The position numbers and the translations under genes are program-made. 53,897 nucleotides of DNA, taken from positions 1-53,897 of the forward strand of contig NZ_JABURJ010000146.1 of the NCBI RefSeq assembly GCF_014762745.1. Direction: 5' to 3'. This DNA is from Kangiella sp. (GTDB lineage: Bacteria > Pseudomonadota > Gammaproteobacteria > Enterobacterales > Kangiellaceae). The notes beneath the pieces are model-generated. The model was not told the origin of the DNA, searched no databases, and saw nothing but the letters and a program-made list of their open reading frames with translations. How positions within the stretch are numbered: position 1 is the first letter of the stretch; each line of letters begins with the position of its first letter. This document shows positions 34,886 to 43,427 of the stretch, piece by piece.

Positions 34886-35368
34886 ATGAATATTGAAAAA
34901 GATACCGTTGTTGAACTGGATTACAAATTAATGGATCAGGACGGTCAGGTCTGGGAAAGCTCCGCAGAAGGTGGTCCTTGGGTGTATTTACACGGTTACG
35001 GCGAAGTCATGCCCGGGCTGGAAAAGGAGTTAACCGGCAAAGCGATTGGGCAAAAGGTTAAAGTCGAGTTGCCGCCGAATGAAGCCTATGGTGAATATGA
35101 AGATGACCTGCGCACCGAAGTACCCAGAGAAGCATTTGCCGGAGTAGAGAATTTATGCGAGGGCATGCGCTTGGCAGCCGAAAGCAGCGATGGAGTGCAC
35201 GCGGTGGTAGTTCGAGAAATTCACGACGACAAAGTGGTGATTGATGCCAATCATCCATTGGCGGGTCAAACCGTAAAAGTTGAAGTAAAGATCTTATCAG
35301 TACGCAAAGCCGAAGATGATGAAGTGGCACATGGACATGTGCATCAGCATGGAAAGTGTGGGGAGTAG
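34886..35368 (+). CDS. slyD: FKBP-type peptidyl-prolyl isomerase, SlyD-like
   Basis: A 160-residue cytoplasmic prolyl isomerase/chaperone. The FKBP domain flanks an insert-in-flap chaperone domain: VVELDYKLMDQDGQVWESS, then WVYLHGYGEVMPGLEKELTG, PPNEAYGEYEDDLR and DANHPLAGQTVKVEVKI. The C-terminal His-rich tail HGHVHQHGKCGE could bind nickel, though it is much shorter than in E. coli SlyD. The ATG is 2 bp after the MAPEG stop, so coupling is likely. Confidence 0.9.
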   Translation: MNIEKDTVVELDYKLMDQDGQVWESSAEGGPWVYLHGYGEVMPGLEKELTGKAIGQKVKVELPPNEAYGEYEDDLRTEVPREAFAGVENLCEGMRLAAESSDGVHAVVVREIHDDKVVIDANHPLAGQTVKVEVKILSVRKAEDDEVAHGHVHQHGKCGE

Positions 35369-35404
35369 GCTTAGGCACCCCTGGAATTACAGAAACTTAT
35401 TGAT

Positions 35405-35585
35405 GGGCGGTACACTTCCGCCCTATGCCGTACCATCTCACTAACCCCTTTCTATATATAACCAATTAATCTAGATGGAATTCCATAGACCCGGCTCATA
35501 AGAAGTATGAACCGGAGAAAATAATGTTGACTTTCGATGAGCAATATATAAATATTCGAATATGCAGATATGAATATATAAGATT
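35405..35585 (+). promoter_or_regulatory. arsR upstream region with hairpins and operator-like repeats
   Basis: A hairpin GGGCGG/CCGCCC at 35405-35423 ends the slyD transcript region without a U-run. Further on are the palindrome TGGAATTCCA (about 35475-35484) and CCGG-x-TCATA-AGAAG-TATGA-x-CCGG at 35491-35514. TTGACT at 35527-35532 is a good -35 element, followed by an AT-rich tract. The dyad TATTCGAATATGCAGATATG followed by AATA, about 35553-35576, is a plausible ArsR operator between promoter and start. The operator is an inference. Confidence 0.5.
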
Positions 35586-35891
35586 ATGACCCCAGAAATA
35601 TTATTCAAGTGTTTGTCAGACGAGACTCGATTAAAAAGCGTTATTTTAATAGCACACTATGGTGAGTTATGTGTTTGCGACCTTATCGAAATGTTGCAAC
35701 TGCCTCAGCCTAAAATCAGCCGTCATCTAGCGATGTTAAGAATGAATGACTTGTTGGTAACCGAAAGAAGAGAAAATTGGGTGTACTACAGTTTGAACCC
35801 AAATTTAGAGCCATGGGCCCTAGAGTTGATAAAGCTTACTCTGGAAAAAGCCAAGGTTTTTTCCGGCAAAATACCCGTTAAATCCTGTTAA
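35586..35891 (+). CDS. arsR: ArsR family arsenite-responsive repressor
   Basis: A 101-residue winged-helix repressor. The motif ELCVCDLIEML near residues 23-33 carries the two arsenite-binding cysteines in the same CVC arrangement as E. coli plasmid R773 ArsR, followed by the DNA-recognition helix QPKISRHLAMLR. It should release DNA on binding As(III) or Sb(III). No clear Shine-Dalgarno sequence precedes ATG 35586. The ArsI-like gene follows after 11 bp and is presumably the regulated gene. Confidence 0.92.
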   Translation: MTPEILFKCLSDETRLKSVILIAHYGELCVCDLIEMLQLPQPKISRHLAMLRMNDLLVTERRENWVYYSLNPNLEPWALELIKLTLEKAKVFSGKIPVKSC

Positions 35892-35902
35892 GGAGAAGTT
35901 TG

Positions 35903-36322
35903 ATGAAACGATTACATGTTCACGTTACTGTCGAAAATTTAGAAAAGACAATTCATTTTTATTCAAAAATGTTTGGGCAGGAACCCACTGTATTGAAGAA
36001 AGATTATGCGAAATGGATGCTTGAAGACCCATTAGTAAATTTCGCAGTTTCTAATCGCTCTAAGCAAAAAGGAGTTGATCACTTAGGCATTCAAGTTGAA
36101 TCAGAAGAGGAGTTAAAGGCAGTTCAGAAAGCTCTGTTAGAAGCAGAAAGTCCTATTAAAGAAGAGGTCTGTACTTCATGTTGTTATGCAAAATCTGACA
36201 AATATTGGGTGGAGGATCCTGATGGCGTGGTATGGGAGGCATTCCATAGTCTCGAAACAATCCCAACTTATGCTGAGCCTTTGTTAAATGTCATCGAAAG
36301 TCAGCAAGCCTGCTGTGCTTAA
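35903..36322 (+). CDS. arsI: ArsI/CadI family glyoxalase-fold lyase
   Basis: A 139-residue vicinal-oxygen-chelate protein of the ArsI/CadI group. ArsI is a dioxygenase that cleaves the C-As bond of methyl- or aryl-As(III). N-terminal KRLHVHVTVENLEKTIHFYSK is typical; DHLGIQVESEEEL, the CTSCCYAKSDKYWVEDPDG block with vicinal cysteines that bind trivalent arsenicals, and EAFHSLE supply the expected metal residues His and Glu. The C-terminus ends in CC, another possible metal site. ATG 35903 follows AAGGAG by 7 bp. It is paired with arsR. Confidence 0.88.
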   Translation: MKRLHVHVTVENLEKTIHFYSKMFGQEPTVLKKDYAKWMLEDPLVNFAVSNRSKQKGVDHLGIQVESEEELKAVQKALLEAESPIKEEVCTSCCYAKSDKYWVEDPDGVVWEAFHSLETIPTYAEPLLNVIESQQACCA

Positions 36323-36344
36323 TGAGCTATAGCTCCTAATCATG

Positions 36345-36374
36345 AAAAAAGGGCGGTTACAATCGCCCCTTTTT
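36345..36374. terminator. Bidirectional terminator between arsI and rph
   Basis: AAAAAAGGGCG-GTTACAAT-CGCCCCTTTTT; A-run and T-run on the two sides let it serve both convergent genes. Confidence 0.85.
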
Positions 36375-36387
36375 CATTATCAGCACT

Positions 36388-37104
36388 TTAAACCGCTACG
36401 GCCTTTCTTTGCAGGTCAAAAATTTCGCGAATACCCTGTTTTCCTAGTTCCAGCATTTGCATTAACTCATCGCCAGAGAAGGTTTCGCCTTCGGCTGTGC
36501 CCTGAATTTCAATAAAACCGCCGTTTTCATCCATCACCAGGTTCATGTCGGTTTCAGCGGATGAGTCTTCGATGTAGTCGAGGTCGAGAATTGGGGTGCC
36601 TTTGTAGATGCCAACTGATACTGAGCCAACCATGTGTCTTAATGGGTTGGTTTTGATCATGTTGGTTTTACGCATGTGGAACAGGGCGTCATGCAACGCG
36701 ATGCTGGCACCGGAAATAGAGGCCGTGCGGGTGCCGCCGTCTGCCTGCAACACATCGCAGTCGACGTAAATGGTATTCTCACCGAGCTGGCCCAGGTCCA
36801 CTGCTGCGCGTAATGAGCGGCCAATTAAGCGTTGAATCTCAAGTGTGCGACCACCCTGTTTGCCGCGAGAAGCCTCTCGGTCCATACGAGAGTGGGTGGA
36901 GCGTGGCAGCATACCGTATTCGGCAGTAACCCAGCCCTGGCCTTTGCCTTTCAGGAAGCGCGGAACGCCTTCGACCACACTGGCGTTGCAGAGCACTTTG
37001 GTCTCGCCGAACTCAATCAGTACAGAACCTTCTGCATGTTTGGTAAATTGGCGTGTAATGGTGATTGGGCGAAGTTGATTACTGCTACGGCCACTCGGTC
37101 TCAT
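36388..37104 (-). CDS. rph: Ribonuclease PH
   Basis: Phosphorolytic 3'-5' exoribonuclease that trims tRNA 3' ends. The 238-residue chain is full length, unlike the frameshifted K-12 gene. It opens [20 protein letters not shown] and includes [38 protein letters not shown] and [17 protein letters not shown], all diagnostic. It is separated from yicC by the apaGH and ars genes; these are adjacent in E. coli. Confidence 0.97.
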   Translation of the reverse strand: MRPSGRSSNQLRPITITRQFTKHAEGSVLIEFGETKVLCNASVVEGVPRFLKGKGQGWVTAEYGMLPRSTHSRMDREASRGKQGGRTLEIQRLIGRSLRAAVDLGQLGENTIYVDCDVLQADGGTRTASISGASIALHDALFHMRKTNMIKTNPLRHMVGSVSVGIYKGTPILDLDYIEDSSAETDMNLVMDENGGFIEIQGTAEGETFSGDELMQMLELGKQGIREIFDLQRKAVAV

Positions 37105-37377
37105 GGTGATCCCTTTGTCTGGATGGAGTTAAGTGGCGCAATTATACGAAAAAGCCGGCCATATTCCTATGGGTAAGCGCCGTCTCGGAGATCTAACAAA
37201 TTGCGACAAGCTGCAATTAAGTCTTTGTTTTGTGATGTCTGTTGTCAGTATTTTTGACATTGTTCACAAAAGGAGGTGATGGAAACACCTGTATCATTTT
37301 CTTTGCGATTTGTATCACAATGTATCTAGTGTGACTGGAGTAATCTAGCGCCACTATAAGTTCGGAGGTACATAATT

Positions 37378-38250
37378 ATGAAATTGAAACATGGCTTAGT
37401 GCTAGCCAGTGTTTTACTCGCATTGGCTGGTTGTAAATCAGATGACGATCCAGAGAGCGGTAAATTAGCGTTAGCGATTACCGACGCACCGGTTGATGGC
37501 GCTGAAGCGGTTGTGGTTGAGTTTACCGGTATTGAGGTACAAGGCCCTGGCGAGCGCTTAAACTTTGATTTCGACACACCGAAAACCATTGATTTGTTAC
37601 AATTGACTGGTGATGAGTCACTCGAGCTGTTGCCCGAAACGACGGTTACTGCCGGGCAATATCAATGGATTCGTTTGAAGGTGAATGCTGAGCAGGGTGT
37701 CACTGATTCTTATATTGATATTGATGGTGCTCGCTACTCATTATATGTCCCAAGCGGTGCGCAGACTGGACTGAAATTAAACCGTCCGTTTACCATTGCT
37801 GCTGGTGGCATTACCGATTTCACCATTGATTTTGACTTAAGAAAATCTGTGCATGAGCCTCAGAATGGTAGCGGCGATTACTTCTTGCGTCCAACATTGC
37901 GAATTGTTGATAACCTGGAAGTCGGTCATATCAACGGTTTAGTTGAGGAAACCTTGCTTAATGCGGAAGGTTGTTCGGAAACTAGCGGTGTTTATCTGTT
38001 CGCAGGCTATGACGCGGAAACTGATGACATTGATGCTAATGAGCCAGAGCCAATTACTACCACAACGGTAGAAATGAACACTGATGGCTTCTATGGGTAT
38101 GAAATTGGTTTCGTGCAGGCGGGTGATTACACTTTAGCCTTTACCTGTGAAGCGGCAAATGATGATCCTGAAACGGATGATGCTATTACGTTCAGCGCAA
38201 CGCAGAATGTTACGGTCAGTGCTGGCGAAACAGCCACAGTAGATTTTTAA
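37378..38250 (+). CDS. DUF4382 domain lipoprotein, first of a tandem pair
   Basis: A 290-residue exported lipoprotein: signal segment LVLASVLLALAGC with the lipobox Cys near residue 19, then an acidic linker. The DUF4382 domain begins LALAITDAPVDGAEAVVVEF and includes TIDLLQLTGDESLELLPE and DGARYSLYVPSGAQTGLKL. A C-terminal beta-rich domain (GHINGLVEETLLNAEGC...TLAFTCEA) has two Cys pairs and may be a carboxypeptidase-regulatory-like fold. Function is unknown. CGGAGG, 9 bp before ATG 37378, is a strong ribosome site. It has its own terminator. Confidence 0.8.
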   Translation: MKLKHGLVLASVLLALAGCKSDDDPESGKLALAITDAPVDGAEAVVVEFTGIEVQGPGERLNFDFDTPKTIDLLQLTGDESLELLPETTVTAGQYQWIRLKVNAEQGVTDSYIDIDGARYSLYVPSGAQTGLKLNRPFTIAAGGITDFTIDFDLRKSVHEPQNGSGDYFLRPTLRIVDNLEVGHINGLVEETLLNAEGCSETSGVYLFAGYDAETDDIDANEPEPITTTTVEMNTDGFYGYEIGFVQAGDYTLAFTCEAANDDPETDDAITFSATQNVTVSAGETATVDF

Positions 38251-38268
38251 TAATTCCCCTAACTAAAG

Positions 38269-38297
38269 AAGGTCAGCTTATGCTGGCCTTTTTTTTA
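38269..38297 (+). terminator. Terminator after the first DUF4382 gene
   Basis: AAGGTCAGC-TTAT-GCTGGCCTT with one G-U pair, followed by eight T, between the two paralogues, so each is probably a separate unit. Confidence 0.85.
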
Positions 38298-38390
38298 AAT
38301 GCGATGGAATAAAACCGTAACTTGAAACGTCTCCATTAAGAGACATTGCAAAAATGAATGAGTAATTACTTAACCTGGAGGTAGTCTCTT

Positions 38391-39266
38391 ATGAATGCGA
38401 AATTAAAAGCCAGTTTAGTTGCGGCCATTGCTGCTATGACCGTTATGGCATGTAATGATAATGATCCAGACAGTGGCACGTTATCAGTCGCGGTAACTGA
38501 TGCGCCGGTTGACGGTGCTGAGGCAGTAGTTGTCGAGTTTACCGGTATTGAGATTCAGGGCAGTGGTCAGCCTCAGAGTTTTGATTTTGATACACCTAAA
38601 TCCATCGACTTATTGCAGTTAACGGGTTCTGACTCGCTTGAGTTATTGCCTGATACCGAACTTGCAGCAGGCCAGTACCAATGGCTTCGTTTGAAAGTGA
38701 ATGCCAATCGTGGTGTGACCGATTCCTATATTGATATTGATGGGGCGCGTTATTCATTGTTTATCCCAAGTGGCAGTGAAACTGGCTTGAAATTAATCCG
38801 CCCATTTGTCATTGCAGCAGGTGGTTCAGCTGATTTTACCATTGATTTTGACTTGAGAAAATCAGTTGTTGATCCTCAAGATGCTGCTCAGGATTATTAC
38901 TTAGTCCCTGCATTGCGTATTGTTGATAACCTGGAAGTGGGTCATATCAATGGTCTGGTTGATGAAACTCTGGTAAATGCCGCAGGCTGCTCTGAAAGTA
39001 GTGGTGTCTACTTGTTTGCTGGCGCAGACGCAGAGCTAAGTGATATTAATGGCTCTGAATCTGATCCGATTACCAGCACGCTGGTAGAAATGAACAGTGA
39101 TGGTTTATATGAGTATGAAATCGGTTTTGTTCAAACCGGTGACTACACTCTGGCTTTTACCTGTGAAGCCGGTTTTGATGACCCTGCTACAGCGGATCAA
39201 ATTAACTTTAGTGCAACAACTAATGTCACGGTGGAAGTTGATCAAACAGTAACTGTTGATTTCTAA
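38391..39266 (+). CDS. DUF4382 domain lipoprotein, second of a tandem pair
   Basis: A 291-residue paralogue of the preceding protein, very similar from VTDAPVDGAEAVVVEFTGIE to the C-terminus TVTVDF. The lipobox is MAC (AAMTVMAC, Cys near residue 21). The spacing of the domain, the Cys residues (AAGCSE and FTCEA) and the linker DNDPDSGTL are conserved. TGGAGG precedes the ATG. Divergence is highest in the signal peptide, consistent with an older duplication under selection. It ends with its own terminator. Confidence 0.8.
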   Translation: MNAKLKASLVAAIAAMTVMACNDNDPDSGTLSVAVTDAPVDGAEAVVVEFTGIEIQGSGQPQSFDFDTPKSIDLLQLTGSDSLELLPDTELAAGQYQWLRLKVNANRGVTDSYIDIDGARYSLFIPSGSETGLKLIRPFVIAAGGSADFTIDFDLRKSVVDPQDAAQDYYLVPALRIVDNLEVGHINGLVDETLVNAAGCSESSGVYLFAGADAELSDINGSESDPITSTLVEMNSDGLYEYEIGFVQTGDYTLAFTCEAGFDDPATADQINFSATTNVTVEVDQTVTVDF

Positions 39267-39284
39267 CTTGGCGTCGTAGAAGGA

Positions 39285-39312
39285 AAAGGTCGGTGTTGCC
39301 GACCTTTTTTTT
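39285..39312 (+). terminator. Terminator after the second DUF4382 gene
   Basis: AAAGGTCGG-TGTTG-CCGACCTTT followed by a run of T; faces the convergent membrane-protein gene. Confidence 0.85.
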
Positions 39313-39332
39313 ATGGCTAAGTAGTTGTCAGA

Positions 39333-40181
39333 TTAAACGTTGCTGGTGGCTTGGGAGCTGCGCATCAGGCCACGCCCCGAACGATAAATGAGCCACAGGA
39401 AAAAAACAGGGAACAAAATAGTTTGCACGATAAAAACCGTGATCAGTTCAATCACATTTTTACTGGCCCTCTCTGCGGCTTGCTGATAGGTCTGCACCTG
39501 TTTTTCAATATCCAGCTGACTGATGGCGTTATCAAACCATTCCTTGGCACCTTGGTAAGCTGATTTCTCTTGCTGAGGCACAACTCCTTCTTCGGGGGTA
39601 TTACGCTCAATGGTCTGGCTTACACCCTCCAGTTCCTGTGTCGCTTCCTGGTAATTTGGTGCCAGAAACAGGTTGTAAAGCCCCTCATTTGCCAGCGCCA
39701 TGGCCGGTGTGGCAAAACGTACCAGAACTAGAAAGATCACTGTTTTATGCCACAAGGGATGCAGTCCTTTTGCGCTGTTGCGTCTTACAATTAACACAAT
39801 TCCATAGATGAGCCAAAAGCCGATGACCAGATAATTGAAAGCATCCCAGGCAGAAATGGACAATAGCAGCTTTTGCACACCAATGGCTGATGCTGCAATC
39901 AACATCACCATCGAAAAGCGTTCCACCAGATCATTGATAGGGTCGAGAATTTCCCCGGGTGATAAGTTGACGCCGAGCCCCGCTGGCTGCATTGCAACTT
40001 CGGCTTCCTGCGCTACTGAAATTAGGCCGTTGAGAGTTCTAGATACGGCAAAAGAAATTAAAGCGCGTTTAAGAGCCTGATCAGTATATTCTTCGCCAAA
40101 ATGATCCAGCGCCTTGCTGCCTGCCAATAATGAAGCCAGCAGCAAACCTAAAATATAAATCCAAAGGTTGATTTTTTTCAT
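39333..40181 (-). CDS. Uncharacterised multi-span membrane protein
   Basis: A 282-residue protein that I do not recognise. Visible: a signal-like or first helix (LWIYILGLLLASLLAGSKAL), three further hydrophobic segments (about residues 93-112, 115-132 and 150-167), then a long hydrophilic, helical loop with Glu/Gln-rich coiled-coil character (about 180-240), and a last hydrophobic segment (VFIVQTILFPVFFLWLIY) near the C-terminus. A periplasmic loop of about 60-70 residues is likely. It is monocistronic and convergent with the DUF4382 pair; no partner gene suggests a role. Confidence 0.7.
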   Translation of the reverse strand: MKKINLWIYILGLLLASLLAGSKALDHFGEEYTDQALKRALISFAVSRTLNGLISVAQEAEVAMQPAGLGVNLSPGEILDPINDLVERFSMVMLIAASAIGVQKLLLSISAWDAFNYLVIGFWLIYGIVLIVRRNSAKGLHPLWHKTVIFLVLVRFATPAMALANEGLYNLFLAPNYQEATQELEGVSQTIERNTPEEGVVPQQEKSAYQGAKEWFDNAISQLDIEKQVQTYQQAAERASKNVIELITVFIVQTILFPVFFLWLIYRSGRGLMRSSQATSNV

Positions 40182-40416
40182 GGAGTTACCTCGCTATAAC
40201 AGGAATATCCTAGCAAGAGGTTATAGAGAAATCTCGAAAAGCTTTAGGGATTGAGCAGTAGTTAGGGTTTGTCACTTGTTCCAGAGACGGAGAAAAAAGA
40301 GCAACTGGGGCCGCGCTGCTACCCATCCTGCCAGAGGTTTGGAGGGGTAGGATTTCCAGCAATGGATAGCAGCTTAATGCGGCGCTTCCCAGACTTGCTC
40401 CTCCTTGAGGAGTCGT

Positions 40417-42219
40417 TTACTGCGGCATAAGTTTTCGTCTGATGCCGAACAGTGTTAAACCTAATAATAGCCATAAAGGTGTGGAGCCTCCGCCACCACC
40501 GCCTGAATCAGGCTCGGGCTGAGGAGTCGGTGGTGGTGCAGGTGGTTCTGCATCGCCAATCTGACTATTATCTTTTAATACGAACAACCCATTGGAAATA
40601 TCGCTGACCAGGATATTGCCACTGGGTAAATAAGGATAGGCGCCCCAGGCACCATCAAATTGTGGGTCATTGGCTTCCGGAATCGGGTAGGTATCAAAAA
40701 AGCCAATTTCTTTCGGTGTTGCCGGGTTTGACACGTCGAGTACGGTTAACCCACGTTTATAGTTGGACATGTAGTACTTGTCGCCCAGGGTGAAACCATT
40801 ATGATCGATAGCTGGCGTAGAGCCGACATAGGAGCCGACGACGCGAGGCGAGGTAAGATCCTGAATATCCATCACGTAAAGCGTTGTGTTGACGCCACGA
40901 TTACGCTCATCCAGTTCGTCCTGAATAAAGACATAGTTTTTATCATCAGAATACCAGCCGGAGTGAGTATAGCTGGCTCCGGCATAACTGGTGCTGCTAA
41001 TTTTGAATGGATTGGCCTTGTCGGTGGTATCCCAGATATCAACGGTATTCTCATTAAAGTCAACGAAAATCTCGCAGGGGTTATGGCCATCGGCACATTG
41101 AGCCGTGCGAGCATCATCAATAATCAGGTTCGTGGCATCATGGACATAGCCGGCTGAACTTGGCGTGGTAACCAGCGCTGGATTAACTGGATCGGTCAGG
41201 TCAAATACGCGGTAGGAGCCATTGTCGAGGTTCGAGCCTGCGATATATAAATAGGCCTCATGCCCTTCGAGTGCCGTGCCATCAGCATAGTTGATGTTGC
41301 CCAGGTAAACGTTATGCGCAGTCTGGAACACATTGATGGTATTGACCAGCTCAATGGACTCAGGAGCATTGCTCAGGTCGATAATTTGCAGGCCGCCCTG
41401 TCCTTCGGTGGTCACATAAGCATAAGCTTTATATTGCTGCGCGGCATCATCAAAATACTGATACACCTTAACGTCGCGCCAGGTGCTGTTTACGCCAGTT
41501 ATCGAATCAACCTCGACCGGATTAACCGGATCGGTTACATCGATCAATACGGTGCCGTTATAAAGCCCCATCACCGCATATTCGCGGTTATTGTTTAAAT
41601 CCACATAACCCCAGATATCATTAGCACTGGATGGGCTGGAGCTTAATTGGCTTAAGGGCAGGTGTGATTCGAGATCAACATTATGACAGGGATACTCGCC
41701 GGCCTGGCCATTGGAGCAGGTCAGTTGCTTTTCGACGCTTGTAGTAATCTTTTGATAGCGCTCAAGAAGTTTAAGATATTCGGGTTTCAGTCGTTGTTCG
41801 GGAAGCCCTTTGGCATCCTGCAAAAGACGGAAGCCTTTGTTGTCCAGTTTTGCGCGGTACTCAGCAGGAATACCAGTAATGGTCGTCAGGTTTTGGTCAG
41901 GGTTCTGTTTGGCGAACTGGTCTTTGGTAGAAAAGCCACCTTTCACCGCCACCATATCATTTAATAAATAGAAGATGTCCATTTCACCTGCATGGTAAGT
42001 GCCTGACGCCACATAGATTTTATCGCCCTTGCTCGATTGGTTGACTGCATAGGCAATGCTGGCGCAAGGTGCAGAAGGTTTGGAACAGTCACCCTGATCG
42101 GTGCCGGTGTCTGCAACATAACGCACCGGGTGCGAGCCACTGTGGGCCGAAACTGATGAATGCAGTAAAGAGATGAGTACTAACCCAAGACTTCCTGTGA
42201 CTGTAATTATTGATTTCAT
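40417..42219 (-). CDS. Choice-of-anchor B family protein with GlyGly-CTERM-like tail
   Basis: A 600-residue exported protein. After a signal peptide (VLISLLHSSVSAHSG) comes a parallel-beta-helix-like stretch with ADTGTDQGDCSKPSAPCASI, then tandem LVIVP-type beta-propeller repeats (VLIDVTDPVNPVEVDSI, LQIIDLSNAPESIELV, VFDLTDPVNPALVTTP, TVLDVSNPATPKEIGF) in the order used in choice-of-anchor B proteins. The C-terminus has Pro-rich linker, six Gly, a hydrophobic helix (PLWLLLGLTLFGI) and RRK, the architecture of GlyGly-CTERM anchors cut by rhombosortase. Likely surface bound or secreted by type II secretion. No rhombosortase gene is in the window. Confidence 0.82.
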   Translation of the reverse strand: MKSIITVTGSLGLVLISLLHSSVSAHSGSHPVRYVADTGTDQGDCSKPSAPCASIAYAVNQSSKGDKIYVASGTYHAGEMDIFYLLNDMVAVKGGFSTKDQFAKQNPDQNLTTITGIPAEYRAKLDNKGFRLLQDAKGLPEQRLKPEYLKLLERYQKITTSVEKQLTCSNGQAGEYPCHNVDLESHLPLSQLSSSPSSANDIWGYVDLNNNREYAVMGLYNGTVLIDVTDPVNPVEVDSITGVNSTWRDVKVYQYFDDAAQQYKAYAYVTTEGQGGLQIIDLSNAPESIELVNTINVFQTAHNVYLGNINYADGTALEGHEAYLYIAGSNLDNGSYRVFDLTDPVNPALVTTPSSAGYVHDATNLIIDDARTAQCADGHNPCEIFVDFNENTVDIWDTTDKANPFKISSTSYAGASYTHSGWYSDDKNYVFIQDELDERNRGVNTTLYVMDIQDLTSPRVVGSYVGSTPAIDHNGFTLGDKYYMSNYKRGLTVLDVSNPATPKEIGFFDTYPIPEANDPQFDGAWGAYPYLPSGNILVSDISNGLFVLKDNSQIGDAEPPAPPPTPQPEPDSGGGGGGSTPLWLLLGLTLFGIRRKLMPQ

Positions 42220-42394
42220 GTGAGCTACCCCGTTTCTATAGTGCCAATCTATCGGAGAAACTTTCTCCGAACTTACGACAATATCACATTAAAACAATTA
42301 GACGCTGAACAGTTACAATCTGTTACAGAAATCTGCATTAAATCAGAGGCTTAGTACATAGAATGATGACTGGTTCAGAAGTTCGGAGTTACCC

Positions 42395-43423
42395 ATGGTG
42401 CGCGTCATATTTTTTGTTGTGTTTTTACAGTTAGCAGGACCGGTTGTAGCAGCAAATCAATCAACGGATAAAGCAGAGATGTTACCTCAAGGCAGTGAAC
42501 TGATAAATCTTAATGGCCGCAGTCTGCACATTCGAAAATTAGGAAAACCTGAAATTTCAGAGCCTTACCTATTATTATTGTCGGGTCCTACCGATAACTG
42601 GCATAGCGACACTGGCTGGTGGGCGTTAGCACAAAACGTATTGGCCGAAGATCATCTTACGATTGCCATTGACCGTGCTGGACATGCCTGGTCAGAATCT
42701 ATTGCTGAACCTTCTTACCATCAGTTTGGACAGGACTTGGCGAGTTTTATACGCCGACAACAAAGCCCTGTCATATTGGTGGCCTTTGCCAGCTCAAACC
42801 TATCACTGCATACGCTGATAAATGATCAGGAGGCTGCTCCCTTTATTCAAGGTGCCGTGTTAATCGATCCTGATGTTTTAACGGACCATTCGATAAAGCA
42901 TTACACCACTGAAACTGAAAAATATCGCCAAGGCTGGAAGGGAATCGAAGAGTTTATATTATCGGGAAAATATGATGAGAATATGCAGCGAAAAATTGAT
43001 GACGAGAGAGCGCATTTAAAGTCGATCATACCCGCAGCGTTTGCAAGCTATATGGACTGGAATTATTACTCTGCAATTGAGGCGATCAGAAACACCAGAG
43101 AGTATCAGGTGGAAAAGTTTCGTGAAGTGACTCATTACCGTGAGGACTTGCTGGAAGCGAAAAGGAATCCATTGCCGACAAACTTGCCTCTGGTGATTAT
43201 CGATAGTGATTTTGAGACCGGATATTTACCCAAGATCGAGGATGAACTAATTAAAGCATCTATTGTTCAATGGCGAGATGAAGGGCGGGACTGGTTTTTT
43301 GAGTTAGCACAGCGTAGCAAGTGTGGAGCTTACTGGCCATTAGAGAGTCAGGAGCATCTGATTATGATGGAACAGCCCGAGTTGATTGCTCGGGCTGTTG
43401 AGAAATTACTGCAATGTGAATAA
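42395..43423 (+). CDS. Exported alpha/beta-hydrolase-like protein with altered nucleophile site
   Basis: A 342-residue protein with a signal peptide (VRVIFFVVFLQLAGPVVAAN) and an alpha/beta-hydrolase fold: oxyanion-region LLLSGPTDNWHSD, strand TIAIDRAGHAWSES, and a C-terminal PLESQEHLIMMEQPELI with a His in the position of the catalytic His. The nucleophile elbow, normally G-x-S-x-G, reads AFASSNL at residues 130-136, so that Ser is replaced by Ala132 or shifted to Ser133/134. It may be a non-catalytic relative. It stands alone with its ATG 175 bp from the divergent neighbour. Confidence 0.65.
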   Translation: MVRVIFFVVFLQLAGPVVAANQSTDKAEMLPQGSELINLNGRSLHIRKLGKPEISEPYLLLLSGPTDNWHSDTGWWALAQNVLAEDHLTIAIDRAGHAWSESIAEPSYHQFGQDLASFIRRQQSPVILVAFASSNLSLHTLINDQEAAPFIQGAVLIDPDVLTDHSIKHYTTETEKYRQGWKGIEEFILSGKYDENMQRKIDDERAHLKSIIPAAFASYMDWNYYSAIEAIRNTREYQVEKFREVTHYREDLLEAKRNPLPTNLPLVIIDSDFETGYLPKIEDELIKASIVQWRDEGRDWFFELAQRSKCGAYWPLESQEHLIMMEQPELIARAVEKLLQCE

Positions 43424-43427
43424 CGGA

